DNA of 64,000 nucleotides, taken from contig JACKDP010000004.1 of NCBI GenBank assembly GCA_020633435.1, forward strand, positions 372,001 to 436,000, written 5' to 3'. Position 1 is the first letter of the stretch. Each line of letters opens with the position of its first letter. The DNA comes from Myxococcales bacterium. GTDB lineage: Bacteria; Myxococcota_A; Bradymonadia; UBA7976; UBA1532. The translations under genes and the position numbers were made by a program. The notes under the pieces are model-generated. The model was not told the origin of the DNA. It worked only from the letters and a program-made list of their open reading frames with translations, and searched no databases. Below are positions 55,396-63,731 of this stretch, piece after piece.

Positions 55396-55848
55396 ATGCG
55401 CGCCGCCCTCCTCGCCCTCGCTGCCCTGCTGCTCATGGCCTGTGGCCGCAAGCCCGCGGATCCCGAGACGGCCGTGCGCGCCACGATCACGGCCATCGAA
55501 GAGGCGGTGGAGGCCCGCGACCTGGACGCGGTGCTGGAGCGCCTCGCCCCCGGCTTCCGGGGCAATGGCCAGCAGACGGCCCAGCAGGTCCGCGGCACGC
55601 TCCAGGCGGTCTTCCTGCGCCAGCGCTCCATCCACGCGCTCGTGCGCGTCAGCGAGCTGTCGTTCCCGACGCCCGATCTGGCGGTGGCGAAGCTGCGGGT
55701 GGCCGTGGCCGGGACGCCGCTGCCCGAGGACGGGCTGCTGGACGGGCTCAACGCCGATCTGATCGACGTCGACCTGCAGCTTCGGCTGGAGGACGGGGCG
55801 TGGAAGGCGACCTCGGCCCGCTGGTCGGGCACGGGGGACGTGTGGTGA
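55396..55848 (+). CDS. Small lipoprotein, NTF2/SnoaL-like fold suspected
   Basis: This 150-residue protein has lipobox LLLMAC (Cys about 16). The mature sequence, PETAVRATITAIEEAVEARDLDAVLERLAPGFRGNGQQTAQQVRGTLQAVFLRQRSIHALVRVSEL...LQLRLEDGAWKATSARW, follows the helix-helix-beta pattern of the NTF2/SnoaL-like superfamily (AxxDxdavlxxlxpdF.G ... l.ledG.Wkv..a.w). It is a periplasmic or outer-membrane lipoprotein. No catalytic residue can be assigned. Confidence 0.78.
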   Translation: MRAALLALAALLLMACGRKPADPETAVRATITAIEEAVEARDLDAVLERLAPGFRGNGQQTAQQVRGTLQAVFLRQRSIHALVRVSELSFPTPDLAVAKLRVAVAGTPLPEDGLLDGLNADLIDVDLQLRLEDGAWKATSARWSGTGDVW

Positions 55849-55852
55849 GGCC

Positions 55853-56413
55853 TCAGGCCCGGGCCATCCGGGCGTCCGCGACGCGGTAGTCGGCGGCCAG
55901 CTCGGGGCGCAGCGTCCCCGACTCATCGAGCATCCAGGGCAGCACCCGGCGGCGCGGCACGACCACCTGCCCGACGGGGACGTAGGTGCCGAACACCCGA
56001 TCCCAGACGCCGGTGACGACGCCGTGGTTGGCTTCGGGATCGCCGAAGTGGTGGTAGAGGTGGTGCTTGCGGGCCCACCGGCTGAAGGGACCGCGCGGCG
56101 GGGCGACGTGGATGCGCCAGTGCACCCACTCATAGCCCAGGTAGGCGAGGCCGAAGCCCGCCCCGAAGGCGACGCCGGCCGCGAAGCCCACCACCAGCCA
56201 GCCCACGCTGCCCGCCACCGGGATCATCACGAGCGCGGAGAGCGCCTTCTGCCAGGCCGGCGAGAAGTAGCCCGGCGTGCCATGGTGCCGCAGGTGCTCG
56301 CGGGAGAAGTGGATGCGCCCGCGGGCGGCGTGGCCCGCGAAGCGGTGCAGCATGTACTCGGCGAACGTCCAGGCGGCGGCGCCGGCGAGCAGGGCGAGGA
56401 GGGCGATGACCAT
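55853..56413 (-). CDS. Fatty-acid hydroxylase/sterol desaturase superfamily membrane protein
   Basis: This 186-residue protein has an N-terminal membrane helix (VIALLALLAGAAAWTFAEYMLHRF) and conserved histidine clusters of the diiron superfamily: HRFAGHAARGRIHFSREHLRHHG, HWRIH and HHLYHHFGDPEANHGV. Such enzymes hydroxylate or desaturate lipid substrates in the membrane. ATG 56413 (GAGG SD) is chosen over an upstream Met at 56446. It is divergent from the FAAH-like amidase gene across ~100 bp. Confidence 0.82.
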   Translation of the reverse strand: MVIALLALLAGAAAWTFAEYMLHRFAGHAARGRIHFSREHLRHHGTPGYFSPAWQKALSALVMIPVAGSVGWLVVGFAAGVAFGAGFGLAYLGYEWVHWRIHVAPPRGPFSRWARKHHLYHHFGDPEANHGVVTGVWDRVFGTYVPVGQVVVPRRRVLPWMLDESGTLRPELAADYRVADARMARA

Positions 56414-56513
56414 GGGGCACCTCAACTGGTCTGACCACCTGACCATTACCGAGACCGACCTCGCCGGTCAAGGGGATCTTGACGCGGCGCGCCGCGCGCC
56501 GTTCCATCGGCCC

Positions 56514-57953
56514 ATGACCAGCCCCCGTGAGCTCCGCCGCGCGTCGGCCCTGACCCTGGCCCGCCTCATCCGCGAGGGGGCCGTCTCCGCCCGCGACGTC
56601 GTCGACGCCCACATCGAGCGCATCGCCGCCGTGAACCCCGTGCTCAACGCCGTGGTGCACACGCGCTTCGACGCCGCCCGGGCCGAGGCCGACGCCGCCG
56701 ACGCGCGCCGCGCCGCCGAGGGGCCCGACGCCCTGCCGCTGCTGCACGGCGTGCCCTGCACCATCAAGGAGAGCTTCGCGGTCACCGGCTGCCCGCACAC
56801 CGCCGGCCACCTGGCCCGCCGGCCCCTGCGGCCCACGCGCGACGCCGTGACGGTGGCCCGGCTGCGCGCCGCCGGCGCCATCCCCCTGGGCCTCACCAAC
56901 ACCTCCGAGCTCTGCCTCTGGATGGAGACGCACAACCGCGTCTACGGGCGCACCCGCAACCCCTACGATCCCGCGCGGATCGTGGGCGGCTCGTCCGGGG
57001 GCGAGGGGGCGATCATCGGCGCGGGGGGCTCCCCGTTCGGCCTCGCCGCCGACGTGGGCGGCTCCATCCGCATGCCCGCGTTCTTCAACGGGGTCTTCGG
57101 CCACAAGCCCACGGGCGGCCTCGTGCCCGTGTCGGGCCAGCACCCCCCGCCCCATGGCGCCGCGCGCCTGATGCTGGGGACGGGCCCCATCGCCCGCCGC
57201 GCCGAGGACCTGATGCCGGTGCTGCGCCTGCTGGCCGGGCCGGACGGCGAGGACGACAGCTGCGAGGCCCACCCCCTCGGCGATCCGGCGACCGTGGCGT
57301 TCGGCGGGCGCCGCGTCGTGGTCGTCCAGGACCCCGGCCAGCGCGTCAGCCGCGACCTGCGCCTGGCCCTGCGCCGGGCGGCGGACGCCCTGGCCGCCCG
57401 CGGCGCCGTCGTCGAGGAGCTGGTGCTGCCCCGCCTGCGCAAGACGTTCGACATCTGGTCGGCGATGATGGCCGAGGCCGCCGCCGTGCCGTTCTCCGAG
57501 ATCCTCACGGATGGCGCGGGGTTCCGGCCCGCCCGCGCCTTCGCGGCCTGGGCCACGCGCCGCTCGCCGCACACCCTGCCCTCCCTCGTGCTCGCGGGGC
57601 TCGAGGGCCTCGTCGCGCGCCTGCCCGGGCGCCAGGCCCGCTTCCTGGAGGAGTCGGCCGCCCTGCGGGCCGAGATCGACGCCGCCCTGCCGCCCGGCAC
57701 CCTCTGGCTGCACCCGCCCTACAGCCGCACGGCGCCGCGCCACCTGAGCCCGCTGCTGACGCCCTTCGACTGGGTGCACACCGGCCTGATGAACGTGCTG
57801 GGCCTGCCGGCGACGCAGGTGCCCCTCGGCCTCGATCGCCGCGGGCTGCCGCTCGGGGTGCAGGTGGCGGGGCGGTGGCACGAGGACCACCTCACCATCG
57901 CCGCGGCGCTGGCGCTGGAGGAGGCGTTCGGCGGCTGGGTGCCGCCCGCCTGA
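56514..57953 (+). CDS. Amidase-signature family hydrolase, FAAH-like
   Basis: This 479-residue protein is full-length for the amidase signature family. Catalytic Lys 85 (CTIKESF), cis-Ser 161 in GGSSGGEGAIIGAGGSP, nucleophile Ser 184 in ADVGGSIRMPAFFNG. The glycine-serine block resembles that of fatty acid amide hydrolase (SSGGEGALIGSGGSPLG...GGSIRFPSA) more than bacterial GatA or Glu-tRNA amidases. It therefore probably hydrolyses an N-acyl amide or similar hydrophobic amide. No signal peptide is seen. Its gene lies opposite a fatty-acid hydroxylase-like gene. Confidence 0.9.
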   Translation: MTSPRELRRASALTLARLIREGAVSARDVVDAHIERIAAVNPVLNAVVHTRFDAARAEADAADARRAAEGPDALPLLHGVPCTIKESFAVTGCPHTAGHLARRPLRPTRDAVTVARLRAAGAIPLGLTNTSELCLWMETHNRVYGRTRNPYDPARIVGGSSGGEGAIIGAGGSPFGLAADVGGSIRMPAFFNGVFGHKPTGGLVPVSGQHPPPHGAARLMLGTGPIARRAEDLMPVLRLLAGPDGEDDSCEAHPLGDPATVAFGGRRVVVVQDPGQRVSRDLRLALRRAADALAARGAVVEELVLPRLRKTFDIWSAMMAEAAAVPFSEILTDGAGFRPARAFAAWATRRSPHTLPSLVLAGLEGLVARLPGRQARFLEESAALRAEIDAALPPGTLWLHPPYSRTAPRHLSPLLTPFDWVHTGLMNVLGLPATQVPLGLDRRGLPLGVQVAGRWHEDHLTIAAALALEEAFGGWVPPA

Positions 57954-57978
57954 GCGCGACCCGGGCGCGCCCGGCGAT

Positions 57979-59328
57979 CTAGAAGACGTCCTCGACCTCG
58001 ACGGCCCGCTGCGGGGGCTTGCGCCAGGCCTGCACCGTCGCCACCAGCGGCAACGCGAGCGGCAGGGCGAGCTGCAGCAGCACGAGCCCGACCATCTGGG
58101 AGCCGATCAGCCGGCGCGCCGCGCCGCCCTGCAGATCGAGCATGTCCATCACCAGGCCGATCTGGCCGAAGGTGACCACGGCGGTGGCGGCCAGGTAGAC
58201 GGCCACCGCGATCTTGCGCCGGCTGGTCATGCCCACGAGCTCGAGGCCCGCCCAGAGCCCAGCCCCCGTCGAGACCCAGCCGAGCCAGCCCGTCGTCTGG
58301 CCCAGCGTCATGAAGTTGCCGAGGCCCGCCCCGCCCGCGGGCGGCGTCGGCAGCACCGTCGCCATGAACAGCAGGCTCACCAGCGCGAAGATGCCCAGCG
58401 TGAGGATGACGAGGCCCAGGGTGAAGAGGCCTTGATCCCGCGACAGCCGGATGGGCGGCCCCTCGTCCTCGCCGTCGGGCCGCAGCTCCACCGTGCCGGC
58501 GTCGCGCACGATGGACGGCCACGTCAGCATGATGCCCGCCACCGGCAGGATCATGAGCAGGCCCACCACGCCGCCCTTCATGGCCCCCGCGAACAGCATG
58601 AGCACGCAGGCGATGACCGTCGTGACGACCGCGACGAAGAAGTACTGGTCGGCGTCGCTGCGGAACTGCCGCACGTCGAAGCGCCGCAGCAGCCGCAGGC
58701 CGCCGCGGAAGTGCAGGAACGACCGCATGAAGAAGCCGACGCCCAGCAGGATGAGCAGGACGCCGAAGAAGCCGGCCTTCATGATGCCGGACGAGACCGC
58801 CACCAGGATCCAGAACGCCATCACCAGGGCGCCGATGGCGCCCATCGCCGTCATCAGCGAGCCCACGCCCGTCAGGCCCAGGTCCTCCGCGAAGATGCGG
58901 CGGTTGGCGGCGGCGACGGCGCGGGTCGCCGGGCGCAGCAGGATGCCGATGACCACGATCGGCCAGGCCACCGAGAGGCCCACCACGAACGGCATGACGG
59001 TGGAGAGCCCCGGCGGCAGGTCGCGGACGAGCAGCCCCAGCACCAGCGAGTGGGCCAGGCCGACGATGGCGTAGATCCAGGCCAGCCGCACATGGCCGGG
59101 GCCGCCCTGGAGCATGGCTCGGCCCGTCCGGACGTGGAACGCCGAGCGGGCCGTCCCCAGAATGAGCACCCCCACGATGCCGATGGAGCCCCGGGCGGTC
59201 AGGGCGAGGACGACGCCGTAGATGCCCAGCCAGAAGGCCAGACCTCCCCCGAAGCGCATGAGCAGGCCGACGGCGGAGAGGCCGGCGTCCGCGGGCAGAT
59301 CGTCATGGGCGACGACGCGAGTGGCCAT
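57979..59328 (-). CDS. Polytopic membrane protein of unknown function
   Basis: This 449-residue protein has about 10 hydrophobic segments (GIYGVVLALTARGSIGIVGVLILG, IMKAGFFGVLLILLGVGFFMRSFLHFRGG, FFVAVVTTVIACVLMLFAGAMKGGVVGLLMILPVAGIMLTWP and others). An acidic loop (ELRPDGEDEGPPIRLSRDQG) separates the two halves. The C-terminus is cytosolic (RKPPQRAVEVEDVF). No family is recognised. It is co-oriented with the ABC transporter gene 92 bp upstream; whether they form one transcript is unclear. Confidence 0.75.
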   Translation of the reverse strand: MATRVVAHDDLPADAGLSAVGLLMRFGGGLAFWLGIYGVVLALTARGSIGIVGVLILGTARSAFHVRTGRAMLQGGPGHVRLAWIYAIVGLAHSLVLGLLVRDLPPGLSTVMPFVVGLSVAWPIVVIGILLRPATRAVAAANRRIFAEDLGLTGVGSLMTAMGAIGALVMAFWILVAVSSGIMKAGFFGVLLILLGVGFFMRSFLHFRGGLRLLRRFDVRQFRSDADQYFFVAVVTTVIACVLMLFAGAMKGGVVGLLMILPVAGIMLTWPSIVRDAGTVELRPDGEDEGPPIRLSRDQGLFTLGLVILTLGIFALVSLLFMATVLPTPPAGGAGLGNFMTLGQTTGWLGWVSTGAGLWAGLELVGMTSRRKIAVAVYLAATAVVTFGQIGLVMDMLDLQGGAARRLIGSQMVGLVLLQLALPLALPLVATVQAWRKPPQRAVEVEDVF

Positions 59329-59419
59329 GGGGCCCCCTGTGCAGAGTTGCCCGGCGATTCAACCACGAGCCCGCCCGCCAAAAAAGGCCAGCGCGGGCGG
59401 CCTCTTCTGCGGGTGGCGG

Positions 59420-61156
59420 TCAGCCCGGCGCGAACTGCCGGTCCACGAGCTGGCGGTAGGCGCCGCCGAGGGCCAGCAGCTCGGCGTGGCTCCCCGCCTC
59501 GACCACCTGGCCCTGATCGAGCACGACGATGCGGTCGGCGGCCTGCACGGTGGAGAGGCGGTGGGCGATGACCAGGGTGGTGCGCCCCCGCATGAGGCGC
59601 GTCAGGGCTTCCTGGACCAGGTGCTCCGACTCGGCGTCGAGGGCGCTGGTGGCCTCGTCCAGCACGAGGACGCGCGGATCCTTGAGCACGGCCCGCGCGA
59701 TGGCGATGCGCTGCCGCTGCCCGCCCGAGAGCTGCACCCCGCGCTCCCCCACCTCGGTGCCGTAGCCCGCGGGCAGGGCCACCACGAAGTCATGGGCGTT
59801 GGCGGCCCGGGCGGCGGCCTCCACCTCGGCGTCCGTCGCGCCCGGGCGCCCGTACCGGATGTTGTCGGCGATGGACGTCGCGAAGAGCAGCGGCTCCTGG
59901 GCCACGACCCCCACCTGCTCGCGCAGCCAGCGGGGCTCCAGGTCGGTGAGGGGCACGCCGTCGAGGGTGATGCGCCCCTCGGCCGGGTCGTAGAACCTTG
60001 AAATCAATGCAGAAACCGTCGACTTCCCGCCACCGGACCGCCCCACCAGGGCCAGCACCCGGCCGGGCTCGAGGTGCAGCGAGAGGCCCTGGAGCACGGC
60101 GTGATCCGGCCGGCTCGGGTAGCGAAAGCCCACGCCCTCGAAGCGGACCTCGCCCCGGACGTCGGCCAGGCGGGCGGTGCCGCCCTGCACCGTCGGCGCC
60201 TGCTGCAGCAGCTCGAAGACGCGCTCGCTGGCGCCGATGGCCCGCATGAAGTCCTGCCAGAGCTCCCCGAGGGCGGCGATGGCAAAGGCAAGAGTGAAGG
60301 TATACAGCAAAAATGCCATGAGGGTGCCCAGAGACAAGGCACCCTCCACCAGCATGAGACCGCCATACCAAAGCACGCCGCTGATGGCGCCGTAGCCCGC
60401 GAAGCCCGCGATGCCCCCGAAGAAGGCGTTGAAGCGGGCCCGCCGCCGGGCGAGGCCGTAGGCGGCCTCCACCTCGGCCCCGTACCGCCGCGCCTCCTCC
60501 TCCTCCCGCGCGAACGCCCGCACGGTGCGGATGCCGGCCAGCGTCTCCTCGGCCACGACCGTCGCCCGGGCCTGCGCGTCCTGCACCTGCCGCGACAGGC
60601 GGCGGACGATGCGCCCGTAGACCAGCGCGCCCACGACGGTGACGGGCACCAGCGCCAGCATCACCAGCGTCAGCCGCCACGACGTCCAGGCCAGGATGCC
60701 CACCGCCCCGACCGCCGTGATGAGGTAGCGCAGCAGCATCGACAGGTTCACGGTGGCCGCGTTCTGCAGGACCGTCGTGTCGGCGGCGAGCCGGTTCGTC
60801 AGCTCCCCGACGCGCTGGCCGTCGAAGAAGGCGACGTCCTGGTGCACCAGCCGCTCATACAGTCGCTGGCGCAGCCGTGTGACGACGCGCTCCCCCGCGA
60901 TGGTGAACAGCCAGCTGCGCAGGGCCGTGGCCACGGCGCCGATGGCGAAGAGACCGAGCAACAGACCGGACCAGACGTGCACCGCCTCCGCCCCGCCGCC
61001 GGCCAGCACCCCGTCGACGATGTGCTTGATGAGCTGCGGCCAGACGAGCGCCATGCCCGACGAGACGATGAGGGCCAGCGTCGCCGCGATGAGCGTCGGC
61101 AGCTCGGGCCGGGCCAGGGCGAAGATGCGGCGAAGAGCCGAGAAGTCCATGCGCAT
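59420..61156 (-). CDS. ABC transporter, fused permease and ATPase (type IV exporter, MsbA-like)
   Basis: This 578-residue half-transporter has an N-terminal ABC-exporter membrane domain (about 1-320, six helices). The C-terminal NBD has Walker A GRSGGGKST, Q-loop, signature LSGGQRQRIAIARA, Walker B VLVLDEATSALD and switch His VIAHRLSTVQ, all intact. It would act as a homodimer in lipid or drug export. It is typical of bacterial multidrug/MsbA-like exporters, and the substrate is unknown. The Met at 61150 is an alternative start. Confidence 0.93.
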   Translation of the reverse strand: MRMDFSALRRIFALARPELPTLIAATLALIVSSGMALVWPQLIKHIVDGVLAGGGAEAVHVWSGLLLGLFAIGAVATALRSWLFTIAGERVVTRLRQRLYERLVHQDVAFFDGQRVGELTNRLAADTTVLQNAATVNLSMLLRYLITAVGAVGILAWTSWRLTLVMLALVPVTVVGALVYGRIVRRLSRQVQDAQARATVVAEETLAGIRTVRAFAREEEEARRYGAEVEAAYGLARRRARFNAFFGGIAGFAGYGAISGVLWYGGLMLVEGALSLGTLMAFLLYTFTLAFAIAALGELWQDFMRAIGASERVFELLQQAPTVQGGTARLADVRGEVRFEGVGFRYPSRPDHAVLQGLSLHLEPGRVLALVGRSGGGKSTVSALISRFYDPAEGRITLDGVPLTDLEPRWLREQVGVVAQEPLLFATSIADNIRYGRPGATDAEVEAAARAANAHDFVVALPAGYGTEVGERGVQLSGGQRQRIAIARAVLKDPRVLVLDEATSALDAESEHLVQEALTRLMRGRTTLVIAHRLSTVQAADRIVVLDQGQVVEAGSHAELLALGGAYRQLVDRQFAPG

Positions 61157-61278
61157 GCCGTCATCCCCGGGGCCCGGGCCCCGCCGTCCAGCCGCCCGCG
61201 TCGGGGGCGCCAGCCAGGATGCCGCGGCGCCCGCGCTAGATGCTCGCCAGCGGCCGCCGGGCCCGCCATGATGCCCAG

Positions 61279-62271
61279 ATGCGCCCGCGGCTCCGCAACC
61301 TCTCGGCCTGCGACTGGATCGTCCTGGCCTTCACCGCCTACATGGCCGCGCGGGCCTTCCTCGCGCCCGACTCCCCCGACGCGGCCATCGCCCGGCGCGT
61401 GCAGGGAGGCGCCCTGGCGGCCGCCGTGCTGCTCCTCGCGCTCACCCGCTGGCCGCTCCTGCGCGCGGGCCGCCTGCGCAGCCTGACGTGGCGGCTGGGC
61501 GTCTTCGCGATCCTGCTCGTGCCGTACCTCTGGCAGCGCCACCTGCTGCTGGCCCTGGCCACCCCCCTCTGGGACGCGCCCCTGGCCGCCCTGGACCGCG
61601 CCCTGCTGGGGGAGGTGCCCGCCGTGGCCGTGGCCGGCCGCCTGAGCCCGGCCTGGATCGAGGGCTTCGCCGTCGCCTACTCCTGCCACTTCGTGCTGGT
61701 GGCCCTGGGCACGCTGCCCTCGGTCATCGCCGGGCAGGGCGCCGTCGCGCGCCGCGTGCTGGCGGGCGTCCTCGTCATCCTCTGCGTCGGCTGGACGGGC
61801 TACACCGTCGTGCCCGGCGTCGGCCCCTGGCAGGCGCTGAGCTTCCCGGTCCCCCTGGAGGGCGGCCCCTGGCTCGTGGGCCTGCAGGGCTTCGTCGCCG
61901 AGGCCGGCCCCCTGCTCGACATCTTCCCGTCGCTGCACACGGCGCTGCCCTGCTACTTCGCCAGCGTCGCGTGGATCTATCGGCGGGAGTGGCGGGAGGC
62001 GCGCCTCTGGATCGCCCCGGCATGGCCGGTGTGGATCCCCCTCGCCGCGAGCATCATCATCGCCACCCAGGTCTTGCGCTGGCACTACTTTGTGGACGTG
62101 GTCGCCGGGCTGAGCCTCGTCGGGCTGGCCGGCTGGCTGGTGCCCTGGCTGGACGCCGTCGACGCTCGACGGACCGCCCGGGGTGGGCTGCCGGCCCTTG
62201 AGCCCCTCTGGCCAGCTTCGGGATCGGCGCAAGCCCGCTCTGAGGGCCGGTCGGGCCTTCGTGCTGGTTGA
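61279..62271 (+). CDS. PAP2-superfamily membrane phosphatase or phospholipid synthase-like protein
   Basis: About 330 residues with six or more transmembrane segments. The later half carries LDIFPSLHTALPCYFASVAW, a PSxH motif, and RWHYFVDVVAGLSLVGL, the RxxxxxHxxxD motif of PAP2 phosphatases (IPC synthase-like). The upstream K-x6-RP motif is not evident. Likely role is dephosphorylation or transfer on membrane lipids. The Met at 61279 is chosen; 61240 is an earlier alternative. The SD is weak. The C-terminal ~45 residues are polar and cytoplasmic. Confidence 0.8.
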   Translation: MRPRLRNLSACDWIVLAFTAYMAARAFLAPDSPDAAIARRVQGGALAAAVLLLALTRWPLLRAGRLRSLTWRLGVFAILLVPYLWQRHLLLALATPLWDAPLAALDRALLGEVPAVAVAGRLSPAWIEGFAVAYSCHFVLVALGTLPSVIAGQGAVARRVLAGVLVILCVGWTGYTVVPGVGPWQALSFPVPLEGGPWLVGLQGFVAEAGPLLDIFPSLHTALPCYFASVAWIYRREWREARLWIAPAWPVWIPLAASIIIATQVLRWHYFVDVVAGLSLVGLAGWLVPWLDAVDARRTARGGLPALEPLWPASGSAQARSEGRSGLRAG

Positions 62272-62349
62272 TCTCGGCGGCGCAACCGCCTACTTTTCAA
62301 TACGCAAGCCGGAAATGTAGGCCGCAGTAGCACTTCGTCGTTTTCAGGT

Positions 62350-62427
62350 TTGACACGAGACGCCCTGAGTTTGCAACATCACTTCATTGCGGAGAGACCG
62401 CGTTTCGTGGTCATCTTGACGCGAGAG
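62350..62427 (+). promoter_or_regulatory. Promoter and direct repeat before the tandem HTH genes
   Basis: A -35 TTGACA (62350-62355), 18-bp spacer and -10-like CAACAT (62374-62379) precede ATG 62442. The -35 lies in TTGACACGAGAC (62350-62361), which recurs as TTGACGCGAGAG at 62416-62427. A similar-strand direct repeat flanking a promoter is typical of autoregulation by a small HTH protein. The region is AT-richer than its surroundings. Confidence 0.4.
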
Positions 62428-62441
62428 TGGGAGAGGCGGCC

Positions 62442-62702
62442 ATGAACGATCCCCTGCGATACACCGGCGTGGACATCTCTCGTCGGATTCGCGCGCTGCT
62501 CGCCCTGCGGGGCGAGACCCAGACGTCCCTCTCCCGCCAGCTCGGGGTGACCCAGAGCGCCCTGGCCTACCCGATGACGGGTCGGCGGCCCTACGGCGGC
62601 CGCTGCTCCCTCGATCGGATCGCCCTCGCGCTCGAGGTCCCGCTGAGCACCCTGGTGCACGGACGGCCCTGGCCGGACGTGACGAACGACGAGGATGCCT
62701 GA
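62442..62702 (+). CDS. Small XRE-like helix-turn-helix protein, copy 1
   Basis: This 86-residue protein is MNDPLRYTGVDISRRIRALLALRGETQTSLSRQLGVTQSALAYPMTGRRPYGGRCSLDRIALALEVPLSTL... The HTH is at about 25-45 (ETQTSLSRQLGVTQSALAYPMTG), with a distinctive GRRPYGGRCSLDRIA helix after it. ATG 62442 has SD GAGAGG. The next gene encodes a near-identical protein. Probably a DNA-binding regulator acting at its own promoter. Confidence 0.8.
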   Translation: MNDPLRYTGVDISRRIRALLALRGETQTSLSRQLGVTQSALAYPMTGRRPYGGRCSLDRIALALEVPLSTLVHGRPWPDVTNDEDA

Positions 62703-62785
62703 CCGTCGGCCGCGCGGTGCGAGCTGATGTCCCCAATCCTGCGCGCCCCGGGTCGGCGCGCCTCGGCCTCTGACTGGAGCCGTCC

Positions 62786-63043
62786 ATGAACCAGCCCCTT
62801 CGCTACACCGGTGTCGACATCTCTCGGCGGATCCGCGCCCTCCTGGCGCTCCGCGGCGAGACGCAGACCTCCCTGGCGCGGCAGCTCGGGGTGACCCAGA
62901 GCGCCCTGGCCTACCCGATGACGGGCCGCCGCCCCTACGGCGGGCGCTGCTCGCTGGACCGCATCGCCGCCGCCCTCGAGGTCCCCACCAGCACCATCAT
63001 CTACGGCCGCCCCTGGCCGGACGTCTCCAACGACGAGGGCTGA
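62786..63043 (+). CDS. Small XRE-like helix-turn-helix protein, copy 2
   Basis: This 85-residue paralogue of the preceding protein is identical over the HTH (LGVTQSALAYPMTGRRPYGGRCSLDRIA) and differs mainly near the C-terminus (STIIYGRPWPDVSNDEG). The codons differ at many silent positions, so both copies have been kept under selection. It lies 83 bp after copy 1. No SD as strong as copy 1's is seen (CTGGAG). Confidence 0.8.
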   Translation: MNQPLRYTGVDISRRIRALLALRGETQTSLARQLGVTQSALAYPMTGRRPYGGRCSLDRIAAALEVPTSTIIYGRPWPDVSNDEG

Positions 63044-63073
63044 GCCCGGGCCGGCGGTCGGCCGGCCTCGCCG

Positions 63074-63637
63074 TCAACCCAGCGTCGGCACATAGGCCAC
63101 GACGCTGAACCCGACCGCGGGCACCGTGCCGCGGTTCGCGTAGGCGTGTGGGCGGTCACCCTGGAAGACGGCGACGTCGCCGGCCTCCAGCTCCAGGCGC
63201 TCCCCGCCGGTCGACAAGATCAGGCGTCCCCGCTCGCAGTACAGGTACTCCCGCGTCCCGGGGCGGTGGGGCACGCCCGCCAGGGTCGCGCCCGCCGCCA
63301 GCTCCATGCGATCGATGGCCATGCCCGGCACCGGATCGGGCAGCAGCTTCTGCACCCGGGCGCCGGGGGCCCGCCCCTCCTCGGGCAGCGCCCCGCGGCG
63401 GAAGATCCGGCAGCGCGCCTGCGGGGCCGACACCAGCTCCTCGATGGACACGCGCAGGGCCCCCGCGAGCCGGGCGAGCACGGCCAGCGTCGGGTTGCCG
63501 CCCCCCACCTCCAGGTTGGCCAGGGTGGAGCGGGGCACCGCCGCCCGGCTGGCGAGCTGGGCCTGGGTCAGCCCGCTGGCGGCGCGCAGCGCGCGGAGGT
63601 TGGTGGCCAGGTCGTCGGCCAGGCGAGAGGCGTCCAT
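63074..63637 (-). CDS. XRE-cupin transcriptional regulator
   Basis: This 187-residue protein has an N-terminal XRE HTH (LATNLRALRAASGLTQAQLASRAAVPRSTLANLEVGGGNPTLAVLARLAGAL, about 9-60) and a C-terminal cupin domain (about 100-187: MELAAGATLAGVPHRPGTREYLYCERGRLIL and LEAGDVAVFQGDRPHAYAN). This is the MocR-unrelated XRE-cupin type often regulating a nearby catabolic or VOC-like gene. The start is chosen by the typical DASRLADDL N-terminus. It is divergent from the partial VOC gene over a 94-bp region containing inverted repeats. Confidence 0.9.
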   Translation of the reverse strand: MDASRLADDLATNLRALRAASGLTQAQLASRAAVPRSTLANLEVGGGNPTLAVLARLAGALRVSIEELVSAPQARCRIFRRGALPEEGRAPGARVQKLLPDPVPGMAIDRMELAAGATLAGVPHRPGTREYLYCERGRLILSTGGERLELEAGDVAVFQGDRPHAYANRGTVPAVGFSVVAYVPTLG

Positions 63638-63654
63638 GTCTGCACCTTGCCCAC

Positions 63655-63694
63655 TTGTCCACAAAAGGACAATCCGGTCGACGAAGCGGACCGG
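63655..63694. promoter_or_regulatory. Inverted repeats in the XRE-cupin/VOC divergent promoter
   Basis: TTGTCC-ACAAAA-GGACAA (63655-63672) is a perfect 6-bp arm repeat with a 6-bp spacer. A second repeat, arms CCGGTC and GACCGG with a 9-bp spacer, lies at 63674-63694. Minus strand TTGTCC (63672-63667) may double as the -35 of the regulator gene. They are probable operators for the XRE-cupin protein, placed between the two divergent starts. Confidence 0.5.
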
Positions 63695-63731
63695 CTCGGG
63701 GAACCTGGGGCCACACCACCGGGAGGACCCC

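Noticed and set aside
59340..59400. Intrinsic terminator between the ABC transporter and membrane protein genes
   Set aside because: An inverted repeat (GCCGCCCGC / GCGGGCGG) exists but the T6 run lies in the loop rather than after the stem.
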